NCBI RefSeq assembly: GCF_030408835.1
Contig: NZ_CP047357.1
Coordinates: forward strand, 1,922,001 to 1,986,000
Direction of reading: 5' to 3'
Source: Corynebacterium freneyi
Lineage (GTDB): Bacteria; Actinomycetota; Actinomycetes; Mycobacteriales; Mycobacteriaceae
DNA length: 64,000 nucleotides
Under the pieces are notes generated by a model, which was not told the DNA's origin, did no database searches, and saw only the letters and a list, made by a program, of their open reading frames with translations. Of this stretch, positions 7,883 to 17,487 are shown piece after piece (within the stretch, counting starts at the first letter, position 1; every line of letters starts with the position of its first letter). The position numbers were made by a program, and so were the translations under genes.

Positions 7883-8644
7883 GTGAAGACGCCCTGGAAG
7901 AAGAACGAGTCCCCCGCCGCCGATGACGCCGGCGCCGCCGCCGACGCCCCGTCGACCGACGCGTCCGACGCCGATCGCGGCCACCTCCCCACCACCGAGG
8001 ATGCCGCCCCGGCGTCGTCGGGCAAGGGCAAGGGCAAGGGCAAGGCGTACACGCCGAAGAAGGGCCGTCCGACTCCGAAACGCAACGAGGTCGAGCGTGC
8101 CCAGGGCACCCGCCGTGGCCCGATTTCCCCTCCGAAGACGCGCAAGGAGGCCCGCGAGCAGCGCAAGTTGCAGAAGGCCACCATGACCAAGGAGGAGTTG
8201 AAGGCGCAGAAGGCCCGCGAGCGTGCGGAGCGCCGGGAGCAGCGTCGCATCGCCGATGAGCGGATGGCGGCGGGCGACCCGAAGTACCTGTTGCCGCGCG
8301 ATCAAGGCCCGGAGCGTGCGCTGGTACGTGATTGGGTGGACTCGCGTCGCTTCTTCGCGAACATTTTCCTGCCGTTCGCGCTGGTGCTGTTGCTGGTGAT
8401 GTTCCTGGGCCAGGCGATGCCGCAGGTGGCGAATGTCGCGTCGATCATTTCGATGGTGATGATCGTCGGCTTGGTGGTGGAGGCGATCATCATCGGCAAG
8501 CGGGCGAACAAGCTGATCCGCGAGCGTTTCCCGGATTCCGATGCGCCGGGCGCCGGCCTGGGCTTCTACGCCTACTCGCGTGCGTCGCAGCCGCGTCGTC
8601 TGCGTACGCCGCGTCCGCAGAAGAACATCGGCGACGAGGTGTAG
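7883..8644 (+). CDS. DUF3043-type membrane protein
   Basis: A 253-residue protein of unknown function found across mycolic-acid actinobacteria. The N-terminal 130 residues are low-complexity, first acidic and alanine-rich, then lysine/arginine-rich. Two membrane segments follow at about residues 160-205 (FALVLLLVMFLGQ and a second valine/isoleucine-rich helix), then a short basic tail. The GTG at 7883 is chosen because TAGGGT lies seven bases upstream, the spacing seen before many starts here, and because the conserved KTPWKK segment begins there. It is followed immediately by cobU, so they may be cotranscribed. No function can be assigned. Confidence 0.8.
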   Translation: MKTPWKKNESPAADDAGAAADAPSTDASDADRGHLPTTEDAAPASSGKGKGKGKAYTPKKGRPTPKRNEVERAQGTRRGPISPPKTRKEAREQRKLQKATMTKEELKAQKARERAERREQRRIADERMAAGDPKYLLPRDQGPERALVRDWVDSRRFFANIFLPFALVLLLVMFLGQAMPQVANVASIISMVMIVGLVVEAIIIGKRANKLIRERFPDSDAPGAGLGFYAYSRASQPRRLRTPRPQKNIGDEV

Positions 8645-8651
8645 GTTGCCG

Positions 8652-9299
8652 GTGCGGACGCTCGTGCTGGGCGGGGCCCGTTCCGGCAAGTCCGCGTGGG
8701 CGGAGTCGCTTTTCGACGCCGATGTTTCCGGTGGGGCGACCTCGCGGCGAGTTCCGGTCGATTACGTGGCCACGGCGCGTCCGTGGCCGGGTGCCGACGG
8801 GTTCGATTCCGATTTTTCCGCCCGCATCGCCGGCCACCGGGAGCGTCGGCCGGCGCATTGGCGCACGGTGGACGACGTCGATGCCGTGGAGGCGTTGCGA
8901 CGTCCGTCGGCGCCTTTCGTTTTGGTCGATGACGTGGGCACCTGGCTGACGAACGTGTTCGACCGGGAGCAGCTGTGGGGCTCCCCGCGCGGTTCGGCGG
9001 CGCCGTGGACCGATGAGCTGGTCGCCGCCGTGCGCGATTGGGGCGGACCCGGAAGCGGGGCAGGCGAGATGCGCTCCCCGACTGCCGCGGACCCTGCGGC
9101 CGATGGCGGGGAGGCGGGCGTCGTAAAGCAAGAGCCGCACCTGGTGATCGTGACTCCGGAGGTGGGGATGGGCGTCATTCCCGAACATCGGTCCGGGCGG
9201 CTGTTCCGCGATGAAGTCGGGGCGCTCAACGGGCGTTTGGCCGACGTGTGCGACCGGGTGGTGCTCGTCGTCGCGGGGCTGCCGCTGACGCTGAAGTAG
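8652..9299 (+). CDS. cobU: Adenosylcobinamide kinase / adenosylcobinamide-phosphate guanylyltransferase
   Basis: A 215-residue bifunctional enzyme that phosphorylates adenosylcobinamide and adds GMP, giving adenosylcobinamide-GDP, the substrate of CobS. The P-loop GGARSGKS is at the N-terminus. The family ending ...EVGMGVIPEHRSGRLFRDEVGALNGRLA is intact except that the usual VPE...GR spacing follows a polar insertion of about 30 residues (near 125-155), which makes the protein longer than typical. A TTG six bases earlier, with better spacing to a GAGG site, is an alternative start. Part of cobU-cobT-cobS. Confidence 0.9.
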   Translation: MRTLVLGGARSGKSAWAESLFDADVSGGATSRRVPVDYVATARPWPGADGFDSDFSARIAGHRERRPAHWRTVDDVDAVEALRRPSAPFVLVDDVGTWLTNVFDREQLWGSPRGSAAPWTDELVAAVRDWGGPGSGAGEMRSPTAADPAADGGEAGVVKQEPHLVIVTPEVGMGVIPEHRSGRLFRDEVGALNGRLADVCDRVVLVVAGLPLTLK

Positions 9300-9329
9300 C
9301 GCCGGATCAGCTGAAATGGCGCGGCAACC
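9290..9329. repeat. Degenerate 20-bp tandem duplication at the 3' end of cobU
   Basis: GCTGAAGTAGCGC (from 9290, including the stop) recurs as GCTGAAATGGCGC from 9310. About 14 of 20 positions match over the unit. Confidence 0.5.
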
Positions 9330-9398
9330 GGGGCGGGTGCCCGAACCGCCACGAACCGGGCCGACCCCGATCCGGTGGCTGGGATAATCTTTTGAACC

Positions 9399-10535
9399 AT
9401 GACCAACAATCGCTTCGGTACCGTCGTCGCCCCCGATGAGCATGTCGAGCAGCTCGCCCGCGAGCGCCATGCGCAGTTGACCAAGCCCACGGGTGCCCTC
9501 GGCCGCCTCGAGGACCTGGGAATCTGGGTTTCGGCATGTCAGGGCCAGTGCCCGCCGAAGCAGTTGGATGATTGCCGCGTCGTCGTCTTCGCCGGCGACC
9601 ACGGGGTGTCGGCGCATGGGGTGTCGGCGTACCCGACCGAGGTGTCCATTCAGATGCACGCCAACATCAACGCCGGCGGTGCGGGCGTCAACGCCGTCGC
9701 GGGGGTCGCCGGGGCATCGGTGACGTCGGTGGACGTGTCGCTGGACCATGACGCCGACGGGCCTTTCCGCGTGCGCCGTTCGTGCGGGTCCATCGACCGC
9801 GAGGACGCGATGACGCAGGAGGAGTGCGACCGGGCCATCGAGGTGGGCAAGAAGCTTGCCGACGACGCGGTCGACGAAGGCGCCGATCTGCTCATCGCCG
9901 GCGACCTGGGCATCGGCAACACCACGCCGGCGGCCGTGCTCATCGGCGCGGCGACGGGTTCGGAGCCGGTCACGGTCGTCGGCCGCGGCACCGGCATCGA
10001 CGACGAGGGCTGGAAGCGCAAGACCGCCGCCGTGCGCGACGCGATGTTCCGGGTTCGCCGGCTGCGCAACGATCCCGTCGAGGTGCTGCGCCGCGTCTCC
10101 TCCCCCGACCTCACGGCCATGGCCGCGTTTTTGGCGCAGGCGGCGGTGCGGCGCACGCCGGTGATCCTCGATGGGGTGGTCACGGCGTCGGCGGCGTTGA
10201 TGGCCGATCAGCTCGCCCCGGGCGCCCGCGCGTGGTGGGTGGCCGGCCACCGCAGCGCCGAGCCGGCGCATTCGATTGCGCTGAAGCATCTTGGCCTGGA
10301 GCCGCTGCTGGAGTACGGCATGCGGCTCGGCGAAGGTTCGGGGGCGGTTGCGGCGCTGCCGGTCCTCAAGTCGGCCGTGGCGGTGTTGTCGGAGATGGCG
10401 ACGTTTGGCGACGCCGGGGTGTCCAACAAGGACGAGGCCCCGAAGGCGGCCAGTGCAGCCGATGTTCCGGCGCCGCCGGAGGAGGATCGTCCGGGGCATC
10501 GCGATGGCGGCGAGCAGCCGTCTCAGCGGGACTGA
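9399..10535 (+). CDS. cobT: Nicotinate-nucleotide-dimethylbenzimidazole phosphoribosyltransferase
   Basis: A 378-residue cytoplasmic enzyme that makes alpha-ribazole phosphate, the lower ligand of cobalamin. Visible family motifs are [16 protein letters not shown], the phosphate-binding [12 protein letters not shown] (usually GEMGIGNTT) and the C-terminal RLGEGSGA with the likely catalytic Glu312. The last 25 residues are a disordered acidic/proline tail. A TAATCT hexamer ends eight bases before the ATG, so this gene may have its own leaderless promoter inside the cob cluster. The stop is nine bases before cobS. Confidence 0.95.
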   Translation: MTNNRFGTVVAPDEHVEQLARERHAQLTKPTGALGRLEDLGIWVSACQGQCPPKQLDDCRVVVFAGDHGVSAHGVSAYPTEVSIQMHANINAGGAGVNAVAGVAGASVTSVDVSLDHDADGPFRVRRSCGSIDREDAMTQEECDRAIEVGKKLADDAVDEGADLLIAGDLGIGNTTPAAVLIGAATGSEPVTVVGRGTGIDDEGWKRKTAAVRDAMFRVRRLRNDPVEVLRRVSSPDLTAMAAFLAQAAVRRTPVILDGVVTASAALMADQLAPGARAWWVAGHRSAEPAHSIALKHLGLEPLLEYGMRLGEGSGAVAALPVLKSAVAVLSEMATFGDAGVSNKDEAPKAASAADVPAPPEEDRPGHRDGGEQPSQRD

Positions 10536-10543
10536 TTCCACCG

Positions 10544-11614
10544 GTGTCGGGTAAGGCGGGGCCGTCCGAGGGCGCGTCCCTCGAGGGCGACCGTTCACAG
10601 CACGGCAACGCGTTGGCGGAGGGCGTCGGCACGGCGTTTTCCTGGTTGACCGTCGTGCCCGTGCGCGACGCGAAGGTGTTCGATCGCATCACCGGCCGGC
10701 GCGCGTTGACCGCGGCTCCCCTGACGGGGCTCGTGCCGGGGTTGGGTGCGGTGCTGGTGGCGTGGGCGGTGACCGGCTTGGCGTGGCTGTTCGGGGGCGG
10801 TGCGACAGGGGTGTTTCCTTCCTGGGTCCGGGGGCTTGACGACGCCGGCCCGTCCTCCGCTTCGCCCTCCGTGTTGGGCCCGGCCGGCGATCCCGCGGGG
10901 GCGATCGGATTCGGGGCGGACGCGGGATCGGCGGAGGCTGCGGCGAAGGCGGCGGCTGTCGCGGCGGCGACGTCACCGTTGACTGCGGTGCTCGCGGGCG
11001 TGCTGGCGGTGTGCGCGGCCGAGCTGTTGACGCGGGCGATGCACGTCGATGGCCTCGCCGACGTCGCCGATGCCCTGGGGTCCTACCGCGATCCGGAGGG
11101 CGCGCGGGAGATCCTGCGTGCCTCCGACACCGGGCCGATGGGGTCGGCTGCGGTGGCGCTCACGCTGGTCGCGCAGGCTGCGGCGATGTCGATCCTGGTC
11201 CACGGTTTCGCCACGGCGTTGTTTCCGGCGCCGTGGATTCTCGGCGCGTCGGTCGACCCGGTGCGGGTGGGCGCGGCTGCGGCGGTGATCGTGTTGCCGT
11301 TCATCATCGGGCGTGCGGTGGCGACGACCGGGTGCCACCGCAGCCTGCCCCCGATGTCGCCGACGGGGTTCGGTGGGCTCGTCGCGGCGACGCAGTCGAC
11401 GTGGGTGCTCGTCGCGTGGTGGGTGCCGCTGATGATCGTCGCCGGGGTCCTCGCCGGCGTCGGCGGGGTGCTGGCCTGCATCGCCGCGGTGGTCTTCGCC
11501 TTCGGTTTCGGTCGGTTGGCGGTCCGGCGGCTCGGCGGCGTCAACGGCGATGTGCTGGGCGCGATGGTGCAGTTGACCACGCTCATCGTCGCCGTGTTGC
11601 TGGCGCTGAACTGA
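10544..11614 (+). CDS. cobS: Adenosylcobinamide-GDP ribazoletransferase (cobalamin synthase)
   Basis: A 356-residue polytopic membrane protein that joins adenosylcobinamide-GDP to alpha-ribazole, the last step of cobalamin nucleotide-loop assembly. The family signature is clear: HVDGLADVADALGSY, then RDPEGAREILRASDTGPMG. At least six hydrophobic segments follow or precede it. A loop of about 40 Ala/Gly/Ser-rich residues near 85-130 makes it longer than the usual 250-300. The GTG start at 10544 follows cobT closely. Only late steps (U, T, S) are present here, fitting corrinoid salvage rather than full synthesis. Confidence 0.93.
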   Translation: MSGKAGPSEGASLEGDRSQHGNALAEGVGTAFSWLTVVPVRDAKVFDRITGRRALTAAPLTGLVPGLGAVLVAWAVTGLAWLFGGGATGVFPSWVRGLDDAGPSSASPSVLGPAGDPAGAIGFGADAGSAEAAAKAAAVAAATSPLTAVLAGVLAVCAAELLTRAMHVDGLADVADALGSYRDPEGAREILRASDTGPMGSAAVALTLVAQAAAMSILVHGFATALFPAPWILGASVDPVRVGAAAAVIVLPFIIGRAVATTGCHRSLPPMSPTGFGGLVAATQSTWVLVAWWVPLMIVAGVLAGVGGVLACIAAVVFAFGFGRLAVRRLGGVNGDVLGAMVQLTTLIVAVLLALN

Positions 11615-11762
11615 GGGCGCGACCCGTCCTCCCTTTGATTCCTTCCCTGTGAGCGTGGTTCCTCCCCGGTGAACGGCAAAGCCCCACGCTGCGGTTTCGG
11701 GCCACGACGCGGCGCCAGCTCCCCCATTTCGCCCCCAAAAGGGGAATTCGAAAAATTGACCA

Positions 11763-11792
11763 TTGACGCATCCGGAATGGTCGGCTTAGACT
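11763..11792 (+). promoter_or_regulatory. Promoter-like element in the cobS-ilvE gap
   Basis: TTGACG and TAGACT are separated by 18 bases on the plus strand. No gene follows on that strand before ilvE, which runs the other way. Confidence 0.45.
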
Positions 11793-11798
11793 GAAGGC

Positions 11799-11955
11799 AC
11801 ACCGCCGGAGAGGCGGAGTAGGAGGCTCGTTTCGGGGCTCGCCCAATGAAATTACGCGCCGTCCGTTTGCCGGGGCGCCACTCACGAGCACACCTTCGAC
11901 CTCCGGATTCAACGAAATGCGTCTTGCGGAATGACTGCCGCAGGGCGCATTTTCG
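11799..11955 (+). ncRNA. Candidate small RNA between cobS and ilvE
   Basis: A promoter-like TTGACG (11763-11768), 18-base spacer and TAGACT (11787-11792) would start transcription near 11799. The next strong hairpin, 11915-11952, has a stem of about 15 bp and ends in UUUU, as an intrinsic terminator would. The 155-base product has no convincing reading frame and begins with a small CCGCC-GGCGG hairpin. It could instead be just the cobS terminator plus a chance promoter. Confidence 0.35.
11915..11953 (+). terminator. Strong stem-loop with U run
   Basis: AAATGCG pairs with CGCATTT and the stem continues to TTGCGG/CCGCAG, about 15 bp with two G-U pairs and an 8-base loop, ending in TTTT. It may terminate cobS transcripts or a small RNA. 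Confidence 0.6.
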
Positions 11956-12035
11956 TGTGCCTGAAATGGTTTTCCCGATCGGCGCGGACGCAATTTTTCG
12001 TTCGCAATTATCTGGGGTCACGGGGCCCAAACACG

Positions 12036-12080
12036 AAAAGGCCCCCGGGAGCCGGTGCAAAAAACCGGAACCCTGGGGCC
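12036..12080 (-). terminator. Intrinsic terminator of ilvE
   Basis: On the minus strand a two-part stem (GGCCCC-GGG with its complement, then ACCGG/CCGGT) is followed by CTTTTCG. It lies 46 bases beyond the ilvE stop. Confidence 0.75.
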
Positions 12081-12125
12081 GTCGTCGTGAAGCCCGGGAC
12101 GGACCTAGTTTGCGTCTGCGCGGTT

Positions 12126-13250
12126 CTACGCCTGCTTCGCCTCGACGAGCGTGTGCAGCCAGCCGTGCTCGTCGGGGACGTCGCCGCGCTGGATGCCGGT
12201 GAGGCGCTCGCGCAGCTTCATGGTCCACTCGCCGGTCTTGCCGCCGTTGATGGTGAACGTCCCGTCGCGGGAGTCGACCTCGCCGACCGGGGTGATGACG
12301 GCGGCGGTGCCGCAGGCGAAGGTTTCGGACATCTTGCCGCTGGTGGCGTCGTTTTCCCAGTCGGCGGTGGAGATGCGGCGCTCTTCGACGTCCATGCCCA
12401 TGTCGGCGGCGACGGTGAGCAGGGAGTCGCGGGTGATGCCCGGCAGCAGGGAGCCCGACAGTGCCGGGGTGACCAGCTTGACGCCGGCTTCGCATTCGTT
12501 GTCCGGGTAGAGGAAGGCGAGGTTCATGCCGCCCATCTCCTCGATCCAGGTGCGCTCGATGGCGTCGAGCCACACGACCTGGTCGCAGCCCTTTTCCTCG
12601 GCCTGGGCCTGAGCAGCGAGGGAGGCGGCGTAGTTGCCGGCGAACTTGGCGTCGCCGGTGCCGCCGGGGCAGGCGCGGACGTACTCGTGGGACAGCCACA
12701 CCTTCACCGGGTTGATGCCGCCGCTGAAGTACGCGCCGGCGGGCGAGGCGATGAGGAGGAAGGTGTAGGAGTTCGACGGGTGCACGCCGAGGGTGGTTTC
12801 GGTGGCGATGAGCATCGGCCGCAGGTACAGGGACTCTTCGCCGCCAGCTTGCGGGACCCACGCCTGGTCGATGTCGACGAGCTGGCGCAGGGACTCGAGG
12901 AACAGTTCCTCGGGCAGTTCCGGCATGGCCATGCGGGCGGCGGAGCGCTGGAAGCGGCGTGCGTTTTGTTCGGGACGGAAGGTGACGATCGACCCGTCGG
13001 CGTGGCGGTAGGCCTTGAGGCCTTCGAAGATCGCCTGGCCGTAGTGCAGCACGGACGATGCGGGGTCCATGGTCAGGGGGCCGTAGGCCTCGACGCGTGC
13101 GGAGTGCCAGCCACGGTCGGCATCCCAGTCGATGCGGACCATGTGGTCGGTGAAGTACTGGCCGAATCCGGGGTTGGCCAGGATTTGGGCTCGTTCCTCG
13201 TCGGAGCGGGGGGCCTCGTTGCGGACGATGTCGAATGTCGTGGCTGCCAT
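12126..13250 (-). CDS. ilvE: Branched-chain amino acid aminotransferase
   Basis: A 374-residue PLP enzyme that interconverts leucine, isoleucine and valine with their 2-oxoacids, using glutamate. Family features include [14 protein letters not shown] near residue 75, [12 protein letters not shown], the PLP-lysine region [12 protein letters not shown], and the cofactor-phosphate segment [17 protein letters not shown]. Size is as expected for bacterial class II BCAT. The ATG at 13250 is taken rather than 13259 because the conserved start is close by and a TACGAT -10 hexamer ends seven bases before it, implying a leaderless mRNA. It is divergent from pepA. Confidence 0.95.
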   Translation of the reverse strand: MAATTFDIVRNEAPRSDEERAQILANPGFGQYFTDHMVRIDWDADRGWHSARVEAYGPLTMDPASSVLHYGQAIFEGLKAYRHADGSIVTFRPEQNARRFQRSAARMAMPELPEELFLESLRQLVDIDQAWVPQAGGEESLYLRPMLIATETTLGVHPSNSYTFLLIASPAGAYFSGGINPVKVWLSHEYVRACPGGTGDAKFAGNYAASLAAQAQAEEKGCDQVVWLDAIERTWIEEMGGMNLAFLYPDNECEAGVKLVTPALSGSLLPGITRDSLLTVAADMGMDVEERRISTADWENDATSGKMSETFACGTAAVITPVGEVDSRDGTFTINGGKTGEWTMKLRERLTGIQRGDVPDEHGWLHTLVEAKQA

Positions 13251-13257
13251 GGGGTAC

Positions 13258-13289
13258 ATCGTAGACGCGACTTGTTCGGAGGGGGTCAA
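13258..13289 (-). promoter_or_regulatory. Putative leaderless promoter of ilvE
   Basis: On the minus strand TTGACC (13289-13284) and TACGAT (13263-13258) precede the ATG at 13250 by seven bases. The 20-base spacer is long, so the -35 assignment is uncertain. Confidence 0.4.
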
Positions 13290-13409
13290 GCCCCGGCGCG
13301 GGTTCCGGGTCGGGCGGTACGGTGGGGGCCATTGACCGGGATCGGTGAGCGTGCTTTGCGACGTCGGCCGATTCCCTTCCGATTGATCCGTCATTGAAGG
13401 AGCGTTTGC

Positions 13410-15005
13410 ATGACCACGTCCCGCAACACGGGCTTCGTCACCCCCAATTCGGCCGTTCTCGAGGAGGTGCTGCCGGCGACGGGCACGCGCGTGTCCATCG
13501 AGGCCGCCGGTGATCGGGCGTTGGCCGATCTGGGCGCCGATTGCCTGCTCGTCGCGTTGCTCGACGGCGAGGATCTGGAGTTGGTGGCGTCGTCGGTGCT
13601 CGGCGACAAGGCCGCGGACGTATTGGCCCAGTTGGAGGCCGTGGATGCGTCGGCGAAGTTGGAGAAGATCACGCGCATCCCGGCGCCGGAGGGGTGCGGC
13701 GTCGCGTCGGTCGCCGCCGTGGGCCTCGGTGACGCGGATCCGGATGCGGAGACGATTCGCCGCGCGTCCGGTGCCGCGGCTCGTGCGCTGGGTTCGGTCG
13801 ATCATGTGGTTTCCGCGCTCGGCGAGCTCGACGCCGTCGCGGCGGCCGAGGGCTTCGGCATGGGCGCCTACTCCTACGGCGGGCTGAAGAAGAAGGGCGG
13901 CTCCGACGATGCCGCCGATTCGGCCGCCGGGGCGAAGGACGGGGCTGCGGACAAGCGCCGCACCCTGACCGTCGTCGGAGCGTCCGACGCCGACGTCGAG
14001 CGCGCCGCGGCCGTGGTGGATGCCGTGGCCACCGCCCGCGACTTCGTCAACACCGCGTCGTCGCACCTGTACCCGGAGGTCTTCGCCGACGCCGCCGCGA
14101 AGCTCGGTGAGTCGGCGGGCCTCGACGTCGAGGTGCTCGACGACGAGGCGCTGGCGGCGGGCGGCTTCGGTGGCCTCACGGCCGTCGGCGGCGGTTCCGT
14201 CCGCGGCCCGCGTCTGGTGCGCCTGACGTGGCACGGCGGCGCGGAGGGTGACGCGAAGGCCGCCGACGGTGCGGCGAAGGTCGCCCTCGTGGGCAAGGGC
14301 GTCACGTTCGACACCGGTGGCATCTCGTTGAAGCCGGGCGCGAACATGGACAACATGATCTCCGACATGGGTGGTGCGGCGGCGGTCATCGCCACCGTGG
14401 TGCTCGCCGCCCGCCTGGGGCTGGAGGTTCCCGTCACCGCCACCGTTCCGATGGCCGAGAACATGCCCGGCGGCCGCGCCTACCGCCCGGGTGACGTCAT
14501 CACCCAGTACGGCGGCACGACGGTCGAGATCCTCAACACCGATGCCGAGGGACGTCTCATCCTCGCCGATGCCATCGTCCGCGCCTGCGAGGATGGCCCG
14601 ACCCACCTCATCGACACCGCCACCCTCACCGGTGCGCAGCTCGTCGCGCTGGGCGGCCGCACTCCGGGCGTGCTGGGCACCGACGAGTTCCGCGACCGCG
14701 TCGCCGAGCTGTCCCGCGACGCCGGCGAAGGTGGCTGGGCCATGCCGATTCCGGAGGAAGGTGCCGAGGGCCTGAAGTCCCCCGTCGCCGACCTGCGCAA
14801 CATCTCCAACTCCCGTGAGGCGGGCATGAGCGTCGCGGCCGCATACCTGCGCGAGTTCGTCGCCGATGACGTCGAGTGGGTCCACATCGACGTCGCGGGC
14901 CCGGCGTACAACACGAATGCTCCGTGGGGTTACACCCCCAAGCGGGCCACCGGCGTTCCCGTCCGCACCATGCTCGCGGCGCTGGAGGATCTCGCCGGGA
15001 AGTAA
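13410..15005 (+). CDS. pepA: Leucyl aminopeptidase (M17 family)
   Basis: A 531-residue cytosolic metallo-aminopeptidase that removes N-terminal residues from peptides. The C-terminal catalytic domain carries [17 protein letters not shown] with the metal-binding lysine and aspartate, DMGGAAAV, and the family signature [13 protein letters not shown]. The N-terminal 170 residues form the variable domain and include a charged Asp/Lys-rich linker near 155-180. A GAAGGAG ribosome site lies eight bases before the ATG. The gene is divergent from ilvE and upstream of aceF. Confidence 0.96.
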   Translation: MTTSRNTGFVTPNSAVLEEVLPATGTRVSIEAAGDRALADLGADCLLVALLDGEDLELVASSVLGDKAADVLAQLEAVDASAKLEKITRIPAPEGCGVASVAAVGLGDADPDAETIRRASGAAARALGSVDHVVSALGELDAVAAAEGFGMGAYSYGGLKKKGGSDDAADSAAGAKDGAADKRRTLTVVGASDADVERAAAVVDAVATARDFVNTASSHLYPEVFADAAAKLGESAGLDVEVLDDEALAAGGFGGLTAVGGGSVRGPRLVRLTWHGGAEGDAKAADGAAKVALVGKGVTFDTGGISLKPGANMDNMISDMGGAAAVIATVVLAARLGLEVPVTATVPMAENMPGGRAYRPGDVITQYGGTTVEILNTDAEGRLILADAIVRACEDGPTHLIDTATLTGAQLVALGGRTPGVLGTDEFRDRVAELSRDAGEGGWAMPIPEEGAEGLKSPVADLRNISNSREAGMSVAAAYLREFVADDVEWVHIDVAGPAYNTNAPWGYTPKRATGVPVRTMLAALEDLAGK

Positions 15006-15217
15006 TTCCGACCGAATCGGAAATCGGCCCACCCGGTCCGGTGCCGGTCACGTTCGCATACCGTTCACCCCCCCCCGCACGCGCCCGACGACGCCGGAAC
15101 CCGGCACGTCGGGCGCACCTCATAAGCGGGAGGAGCACCACGTAAGCGGGAGCAATTGTGAACCGGTACTCTTGTTCGTGATCACCAACTATTGAGCGAT
15201 TGTCGAGGAGAGCACAC

Positions 15218-17359
15218 ATGGCGACCTCTGTTGAGATGCCCGAACTGGGCGAATCCGTAACCGAGGGAACGATTACCACCTGGTTGAAGAAGGTCGGCGA
15301 CACCGTCGAGGTCGACGAGCCGCTGCTCGAGGTCTCCACCGACAAGGTCGACACCGAGATTCCGTCCCCGGTTGCCGGCGTGCTGCTCGAGATCCTCGCG
15401 GAAGAGGACGACACCGTCGACGTCGGCGCGGTCATCGCCAAGATCGGTGACGCCGACGAGGCCGACGATTCCGGCTCCGACGACGCCGAGGATGAGGCCG
15501 ACGAGCCCGCCGAGGACGAGCAGAAGGACGACGAGGCCGAGGAGAAGGACGAGAAGCCGAAGAAGTCCGGCGGCTCCGGTGGCGGCAAGGCCACCGACGT
15601 CGAGATGCCGGAGCTCGGCGAGTCCGTCACCGAGGGCACCATCACCGCGTGGCTGAAGGAGGTCGGCGACACCGTCGAGGTCGACGAGCCGCTGCTGGAG
15701 GTCTCCACCGACAAGGTCGACACCGAAATCCCGTCGCCGGTCGCCGGCACCCTCGTCGAGGTGCTCGCCGAGGTCGACGACACCGTCGACGTCGGCGCGG
15801 TCATCGCCCGCATCGGTGACGCCGACGCGGCCGCCTCGGACGATTCCGATGATTCCGATGACGACGAGGACGTGCCGTCGGAGGAGGCCATCGAGGAGGC
15901 GGAGTCCAAGGACGACAACGCCACCGTCGACGAGGCCGAGGAGAAGGACGAGAAGCCGAAGAAGTCCGGTGGCTCCGGTGGCAAGGCCTCCGACGTCGAG
16001 ATGCCGGAGCTCGGCGAGTCCGTCACCGAGGGCACCATCACCGCGTGGCTGAAGGAGGTCGGCGACACCGTCGAGGTCGACGAGCCGCTGCTGGAGGTCT
16101 CCACCGACAAGGTCGACACCGAAATCCCCTCGCCGGTGGCCGGCACCCTGGTCGAGGTTCTCTTCGACGTCGACGACACCGTCGACGTCGGTGCGGTCAT
16201 CGCCCGCGTGGGTGACGCCGACGCCGCCGACGGCGATGCCGAGGTCGCCGCCGCCGAGGCCGAGGCCGAGAAGAAGGCCGAGCCGGAGGAGCCCAAGAAG
16301 GAGGCTCCGAAGAAGGAGGCGAAGGCCGCGAAGGCAGAGCAGTCCTCCCCCAAGAAGGACGAGCCGAAGCAGGAGGCCCCGAAGAAGGAGGAGCCGAAGA
16401 AGGAGTCCGAGCAGGACACCTCCGGCAACGCCGACGTCCCGTACGTCACTCCCCTGGTGCGCAAGCTCGCCGACAAGCACGGCGTCGACCTGTCCAAGGT
16501 CGAGGGCTCGGGCATCGGCGGCCGCATCCGCAAGCAGGACGTGCTCAAGGCGGCCGAGGCCGGCTCCGGCGCCGACAAGGCCGACGAGTCCGCCTCCTCC
16601 AACTGGTCGACGAAGGGCGTTCGCCCCGAGCTGGCGGAGCTGCGCGGCACCACCCAGCGCGTCAACCGCATCCGTGAGATCACTGCGGCGAAGACCCTCG
16701 AGTCCCTGCAGACCTCCGCGCAGCTCACCCAGCTGCACGAGGTCGACATGACCGAGGTGTGGGAGCTGCGCGCCGAGAAGAAGGCCGAGTTCCAGGACAA
16801 GCACGGCGTGAAGCTGACCTTCCTGCCGTTCTTCGCCAAGGCGGTCGTCGAGGCCCTGGTCTCCCACCCGAACGTCAACGCTTCGTGGGACGAGAACAAG
16901 AAGGAGATCACCTACCACGAGAAGGTGAACCTCGGCATCGCCGTGGACACCGAGCGTGGCCTGCTCTCCCCGGTCATCCACGACGCGCAGGACATGTCCC
17001 TGCCGGAGCTGGCCGCCGCGATCGTCGACATCGCCGATCGTGCGCGCAACAACAAGCTCAAGCCGAACGACCTGTCCGGCGGCACGTTCACCATCACCAA
17101 CATCGGTTCGGAGGGTGCGCTGTCCGACACCCCGATCCTCGTCCCGCCGCAGGGCGCGATGATCGGCACGGGCGTGATCAAGAAGCGTCCCGTCGTGGTG
17201 ACGGAGAACGGCAATGACGCCATCGGCATCCGCGCCATGGCGTACCTGCCGATCACCTACGACCACCGTCTCATCGACGGCGCCGACGCGGGTCGCTTCA
17301 TGACCACCGTCGTCGACCGTCTGCAGGTCGCCGACTTCCAGCGCGACCTGGGCCTGTAG
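15218..17359 (+). CDS. aceF: Dihydrolipoyl acyltransferase E2 with three lipoyl domains (AceF/SucB)
   Basis: A 713-residue E2 component of a 2-oxoacid dehydrogenase complex. Three lipoyl domains occur at about residues 1-78, 124-201 and 256-333, with lipoylated Lys43, Lys166 and Lys298, each in [12 protein letters not shown]. They are joined by acidic or Lys/Glu/Pro-rich hinges. A peripheral-subunit-binding domain ([17 protein letters not shown]) lies near 410-445, then the catalytic domain with His683 and Asp687 in [12 protein letters not shown]. In C. glutamicum the three-lipoyl protein, often annotated sucB, is the pyruvate dehydrogenase E2. GGAGAG precedes the ATG. lipB and lipA follow downstream. 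Confidence 0.93.
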   Translation: MATSVEMPELGESVTEGTITTWLKKVGDTVEVDEPLLEVSTDKVDTEIPSPVAGVLLEILAEEDDTVDVGAVIAKIGDADEADDSGSDDAEDEADEPAEDEQKDDEAEEKDEKPKKSGGSGGGKATDVEMPELGESVTEGTITAWLKEVGDTVEVDEPLLEVSTDKVDTEIPSPVAGTLVEVLAEVDDTVDVGAVIARIGDADAAASDDSDDSDDDEDVPSEEAIEEAESKDDNATVDEAEEKDEKPKKSGGSGGKASDVEMPELGESVTEGTITAWLKEVGDTVEVDEPLLEVSTDKVDTEIPSPVAGTLVEVLFDVDDTVDVGAVIARVGDADAADGDAEVAAAEAEAEKKAEPEEPKKEAPKKEAKAAKAEQSSPKKDEPKQEAPKKEEPKKESEQDTSGNADVPYVTPLVRKLADKHGVDLSKVEGSGIGGRIRKQDVLKAAEAGSGADKADESASSNWSTKGVRPELAELRGTTQRVNRIREITAAKTLESLQTSAQLTQLHEVDMTEVWELRAEKKAEFQDKHGVKLTFLPFFAKAVVEALVSHPNVNASWDENKKEITYHEKVNLGIAVDTERGLLSPVIHDAQDMSLPELAAAIVDIADRARNNKLKPNDLSGGTFTITNIGSEGALSDTPILVPPQGAMIGTGVIKKRPVVVTENGNDAIGIRAMAYLPITYDHRLIDGADAGRFMTTVVDRLQVADFQRDLGL
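15599..16225 (+). repeat. Near-identical lipoyl-domain coding repeats 2 and 3
   Basis: The segments from 15599 and from 15986 (about 240 bp each) are almost identical in DNA, including third codon positions. The first lipoyl domain (from 15224) encodes much the same protein but has diverged at silent sites. The pattern indicates recent duplication or gene conversion between copies 2 and 3. Confidence 0.85.
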
Positions 17360-17384
17360 GACCCGAGTCCGCAGTCGGATCCAC

Positions 17385-17430
17385 GGCCACGCCCTCCCGG
17401 TTTTTCGACCGGGAGGGCGTGGTCGTTTTT
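17385..17430 (+). terminator. Intrinsic terminator of aceF
   Basis: A 17-bp stem (GGCCACGCCCTCCCGGT with its complement, one G-U) and a TTTTCG loop are followed by GTTTTT. It lies 26 bases beyond the stop codon. Confidence 0.9.
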
Positions 17431-17487
17431 CGGACCGAAGTAGTCGGGGCGGGTCGTCGTCACGCGGACGGGGCTAGACTGCTTCGC

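Larger units (their letters stand above)
11615..12125. other. Intergenic region between cobS and ilvE
   Basis: The 511 bases between convergent genes are poorer in GC around 11730-12020 than the rest. They contain a plausible plus-strand promoter, a strong hairpin at 11915-11953 and an ilvE terminator. A frame starting at ATG 11846 does not look like protein. Confidence 0.6.

Noticed and set aside
7618..8651. Cobalamin riboswitch upstream of cobU
   Set aside because: No B12-box-like GCCACTG motif or extended leader was found; cobU follows the DUF3043 gene by a few bases.
11846..12202. A 118-codon frame beginning MKLRAVRLPG
   Set aside because: It crosses two terminator-like hairpins, runs into ilvE on the opposite strand and lacks protein-like composition.
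15182..17266. A 694-codon frame opposite aceF
   Set aside because: The plus strand encodes a clear three-lipoyl E2. The minus frame is a Leu/Gly/Val repeat mirror of it.
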